In this document: piece by piece, positions 61,592 to 64,000 of the stretch
Layout: every line of letters starts with the position of its first letter
How positions within the stretch are numbered: the first letter of the stretch is position 1
NCBI GenBank assembly: GCA_021732785.1
Contig: JAKFUG010000012.1
Location: forward strand, 62,001 to 126,000
Reading direction: 5' to 3'
Source: Planctomycetaceae bacterium
Lineage (GTDB): Bacteria > Planctomycetota > Planctomycetia > Planctomycetales > Planctomycetaceae
Length of the DNA stretch: 64,000 bases
Made by a program: the position numbers and the translations under genes
The notes under the pieces: model-generated
Seen by the model: only the letters and a program-made list of their open reading frames with translations
What the model was told of the DNA's origin: nothing
Database searches by the model: none

Positions 61592-62509
61592 GTGACGTCT
61601 TCCGAATCGAATTCTCCGCCGACCATGCCCTGGTGGTCGATGTTCGTCCGGCCTCTGTGGTTCGATGCCACGACGAAGCTGCTCGCCGGCGATCTTCCCT
61701 TCGCGCTGCACCAATCTTTGGTCTGCGGCGATAATTTGCCAGATCAAGTTGCCGCGTTGCAAACCCGTCCGCAATGGGGGTTGGGCGTGCTGCGGAAGCG
61801 GCTCTGGCAATTTGGTCTGCAACGTTCGGCCGAGTTATTTTCTCGTCGCAACATCGCGGTCTCTTCATTAAGTTGGGCCGGCGGCTTTACCGGTACATTA
61901 GGCTTTGGGCTTTGCGAAGCCGTCGATGACGCGATGAACGCTCTGGAAGAGGCCGACTGTATTGGCGCACGCACGCTGATCATCGCGCCCGGTGGTCAGG
62001 GAACGTTCACGTACCGCCATGCGCGGCGAATGGCGATCGATGGTGTCCAGCGTCTGATCGGTCCCGCGGCCGATCGGCATATCCGTTTGGCTGTCCTGGC
62101 AGACATCGGTCTGAAGTCGTCACAAAAATCGTTGCTGACATCCTGGGAGGCCGCTGCAGAATTTCTCGATGACATCGGCGCGCCGCATCTTGGTCTGGCG
62201 GCACCGTTACCGACGCTGAAGTCCCTGGGCTCGGGGTCACAATGCTGGGAAGCGTGCGCGGCGAAACTGTTCATCGCGACTTCGCCCGCGGAGCCGGGAA
62301 ATTCGGCGAGCCGCCCGTTGTTGGGAAATGCTCCGGCTGAGATCGCGGAGGTCATCACCGGACTCACCGCCGCGGGTTTTCGAGGGACCTGGGAGTTTGC
62401 ATCGCCCGACTATTCGGCTCCGTGGTGGAATGGTCGGGAAGCGCTGCTGCATTGCTGCTCGTGGGTGAACACCGTATCACGACAGCGCGGGCGGGTTCGC
62501 GCGGGGTAG
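61592..62509 (+). CDS. Sugar phosphate isomerase/epimerase-like protein, degenerate active site
   Basis: A 305-residue protein similar to planctomycete TIM-barrel (AP-endonuclease-2-like) sugar phosphate isomerases. Shared parts are LSWAGGFTGTLGFGLCEAVD, LEEADCIGARTLIIAPGG and RHARRMAIDGVQRLIGPAAD. The metal-ligand strands seem changed: where the family has an acidic ALEPxH-like end there is RLAVLADIG, and the later GLAAPLPTL lacks the usual Asp. The protein may be inactive or have another role. GAAGGA lies 8 bases before the GTG at 61592, which is used; the ATG at 61625 is an alternative. Stands alone. Confidence 0.65.
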   Translation: MTSSESNSPPTMPWWSMFVRPLWFDATTKLLAGDLPFALHQSLVCGDNLPDQVAALQTRPQWGLGVLRKRLWQFGLQRSAELFSRRNIAVSSLSWAGGFTGTLGFGLCEAVDDAMNALEEADCIGARTLIIAPGGQGTFTYRHARRMAIDGVQRLIGPAADRHIRLAVLADIGLKSSQKSLLTSWEAAAEFLDDIGAPHLGLAAPLPTLKSLGSGSQCWEACAAKLFIATSPAEPGNSASRPLLGNAPAEIAEVITGLTAAGFRGTWEFASPDYSAPWWNGREALLHCCSWVNTVSRQRGRVRAG

Positions 62510-62636
62510 CGGACTCCTGCCACTTCGGGCACAATACCGGAATTGAAAGTGATGAGTCTTGTCGTCTCGACGGAGATGACCGCAGGCCATGACTTTCGGC
62601 ACTCCCCCCGCATCCTTCCTGCCGGTTAGCCCGCCC

Positions 62637-63341
62637 ATGTCTCAAGACTGGTACACGCTTGACGAACTGTCGCGCCAACTCGGCCGCGATCGTCGTGAGA
62701 TCGAGAAGCTGGTCCATCGGGGACGGATTCCAGGACGAAAGATCGCCGGCGACTGGCAGTTCCATCCCACGGAAATTACGCACTGGCTCGAGCAGGAAAT
62801 GCGCGAATACACCGACCGCGAACTCGCGCTGGTCGAACAGACGCATCGTTCGGGTGAGGTCAACGACGATTCCCCGGTGGCCAGTTTGTTGACGTTGGAA
62901 ACAACGCAGGTTCCGCTCGAAGCCCGGACGAAACGCTCGGTGCTGGAAACCCTGGTGGAAGTCGCCGGACGAACCTGGCAGATCTGGCAACCCGCGGCGG
63001 TGCTCGCCGCACTGCAGGAACGGGAAGCGGTCCTCTCCACCGCCTTCGATAACGGCGTTTCGATTCCGCATCCGCGCAATCCGCTGCCGGAAGCGATTGG
63101 CCAATCGGTGATCGCGTTCGGCAAGACGTCGTCCGGCATTCCGTTCGGGGCACCCAATCGCGAATTGACGGACATGTTCTTCCTCATCCTGTGCCGCGAC
63201 TCCCGCACCCACCTGCAAGTGCTGGCACGGCTCGGCCGATTGATGCAACAGCCGGGTTTTCTCGATAAGTTGCGTGCCACGGAAGATTCCGTAACAGCCT
63301 ATCAGACGATCGTGGATGCCGATCGGCAACTCGTGGTGTGA
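62637..63341 (+). CDS. HTH (excisionase/MerR-like) - PTS EIIA fusion protein
   Basis: A 234-residue fusion. Residues 1-55 form a small winged-helix DNA-binding domain of excisionase type (WYTLDELSRQLGRDRREIEK, HRGRIPGRKIAGDWQFHPTE). Residues about 95-230 are a PTS EIIA type-2 (fructose/mannitol or nitrogen-regulatory) domain with the phospho-acceptor His145 in NGVSIPHPRNPLPEA and the following LFFGKTSSGI-like run (read AFGKTSSGIPFG). It could switch DNA binding by phosphorylation. No other PTS gene is near. The start at ATG 62637 (MSQDWYTLDEL) is chosen; ATG 62589 would add 16 residues. Confidence 0.85.
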   Translation: MSQDWYTLDELSRQLGRDRREIEKLVHRGRIPGRKIAGDWQFHPTEITHWLEQEMREYTDRELALVEQTHRSGEVNDDSPVASLLTLETTQVPLEARTKRSVLETLVEVAGRTWQIWQPAAVLAALQEREAVLSTAFDNGVSIPHPRNPLPEAIGQSVIAFGKTSSGIPFGAPNRELTDMFFLILCRDSRTHLQVLARLGRLMQQPGFLDKLRATEDSVTAYQTIVDADRQLVV

Positions 63342-63352
63342 GCCTGCCTGCC

Positions 63353-64000
63353 ATGTCCACTGTCGATGCCCTTTCCGCTTCCCCCCCGACGGCGGTTCCG
63401 ATGCCGAACGAGGGCTGTCCGCCGCCGCTGCGCTGCCGCGACGTTTGGGACAACGTGCATCATCAGGCAACCGTGTGGGAACGGACCTCCCCCCGTGGTG
63501 CAACACTGTCCGGATGGACGCTCGGCAGCGGTCCCACGGTCGTCTTCATCGCCCCCTTCGGCGGTTCTGCGGATCTCTTTGCACTGGTGGCGTGGTTGCT
63601 GCGCGATGAAGTCCGGTCGATCGCAGTCCAATGGCAGGACGCCGGGAACACGCGTTCAATCGCCGACTTTGCCAGCGATGTGTGGGATGTGCTGGACGCG
63701 GATTCATCGCCACCAATTTCACTTTACGGCACGAATTGGAGCGGTGCGGTGGCTTTGGAAGCCGCACGCTTGAGACCCGATGATACGGCGATGGTGTTTG
63801 TGCAGGACGGGTTTGTACAACGGCGGTTATCCATCGCCGAACGGTGTCTCGCGCATCTGACATTGTGGTCGCGTCGTCCGTTGGCCGACTGTCCGAACCG
63901 TGAGCGGGTGCAGATGCTGAACCATCGTCGCTGGTTCCCGCCGCTCGATCCCGATCGTTGGGCCTGCTTTCTGGAATCGACGGGAGCCAATCCGGTCTCG
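63353..64000 (+). CDS. Alpha/beta-hydrolase-like protein, C-terminally cut by the window edge
   Basis: 216 codons of an open frame begin at ATG 63353, 11 bp after the HTH-PTS gene, and run off the right edge. The fold is suggested by TVVFIAPFGGSADLFALVAW, then SIAVQWQDAG and the nucleophile-elbow-like ISLYGTNWSGAVALEAARL. In this elbow the residue that is Ser in active hydrolases (G-x-S-x-G) is Asn128, with the Ser two places later. So the protein may be non-catalytic or use another site. The gene is likely co-transcribed with the fusion gene. Fold-level call only. Confidence 0.6.
   Translation, partial: MSTVDALSASPPTAVPMPNEGCPPPLRCRDVWDNVHHQATVWERTSPRGATLSGWTLGSGPTVVFIAPFGGSADLFALVAWLLRDEVRSIAVQWQDAGNTRSIADFASDVWDVLDADSSPPISLYGTNWSGAVALEAARLRPDDTAMVFVQDGFVQRRLSIAERCLAHLTLWSRRPLADCPNRERVQMLNHRRWFPPLDPDRWACFLESTGANPVS

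Overview
The window reads as a chromosomal segment of a planctomycete (Planctomycetota). The markers are a cytochrome-type PSCyt1/DUF1549/DUF1553 protein with a DUF1501 partner, two further DUF1501 proteins, a DUF1570 protein, a very large DUF1581/DUF1583-type protein, tandem Flp-pilin-like proteins, a tetrahydromethanopterin-linked mch gene and a high-GC genome full of secreted proteins of unknown function. Genes are mostly monocistronic or in short runs on both strands, separated by intergenic regions packed with dispersed palindromic repeats. No rRNA, tRNA, CRISPR array, phage or conjugative module was recognised.

Layout. 1-4.5 kb is an accessory patch: the N-terminus of an inositol-1-phosphate synthase, a REP-associated (RAYT/Y1) transposase with 43-bp REP-like repeats arranged as inverted pairs, an apparently intact Tn5-like IS4-family element with a 12-bp target duplication, and two paralogous small secreted proteins. 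4.5-16.3 kb is housekeeping: nadE, a parvulin, ispD, a TPR membrane protein, an Lgt-like protein, a GspF-like protein, a small phosphatase, an isochorismatase-like hydrolase, aroH and an M28-PDZ peptidase. 16.5-28.9 kb holds the planctomycete-specific secreted cytochrome/DUF1501 genes, a YHS-like protein, sppA and a DUF1570 protein. 29-32 kb holds a PIG-L deacetylase, a RimK-like ligase and mch. 32-44 kb holds a BI-1 protein, a haem-motif sensor kinase, two pilin-like proteins, a UPF0210/ACT pair, a Tyr/Gly-rich secreted protein, a flippase-like membrane protein, zwf, a LysM L,D-transpeptidase and a third small secreted paralogue. 44-50 kb is one 1865-residue secreted protein. 50-52.4 kb pairs an LpxH-like phosphoesterase with a BtaA-like enzyme. 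52.5-61.4 kb is the suf locus: sufR-like regulator, an orphan nuoB between two long palindromes, sufC, sufB, Uma2, sufD, Uma2, a Rieske-SufT fusion and a DUF3500-like Tat protein. 61.5-64 kb holds a degenerate TIM-barrel protein, an HTH-PTS IIA fusion and a truncated alpha/beta hydrolase.

The coherent functional unit is the SUF iron-sulfur cluster assembly locus. SufBCD form the scaffold, the SufR-like protein probably senses clusters, and the Rieske-SufT fusion and NuoB are cluster-binding or maturation-linked proteins. The other strong theme is at least ten families of palindromic intergenic repeats. One supplies the start codon and signal peptide of a gene, and one has a resident RAYT transposase that could mobilise it. 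All function calls come from motif recognition by eye; no database search was run.
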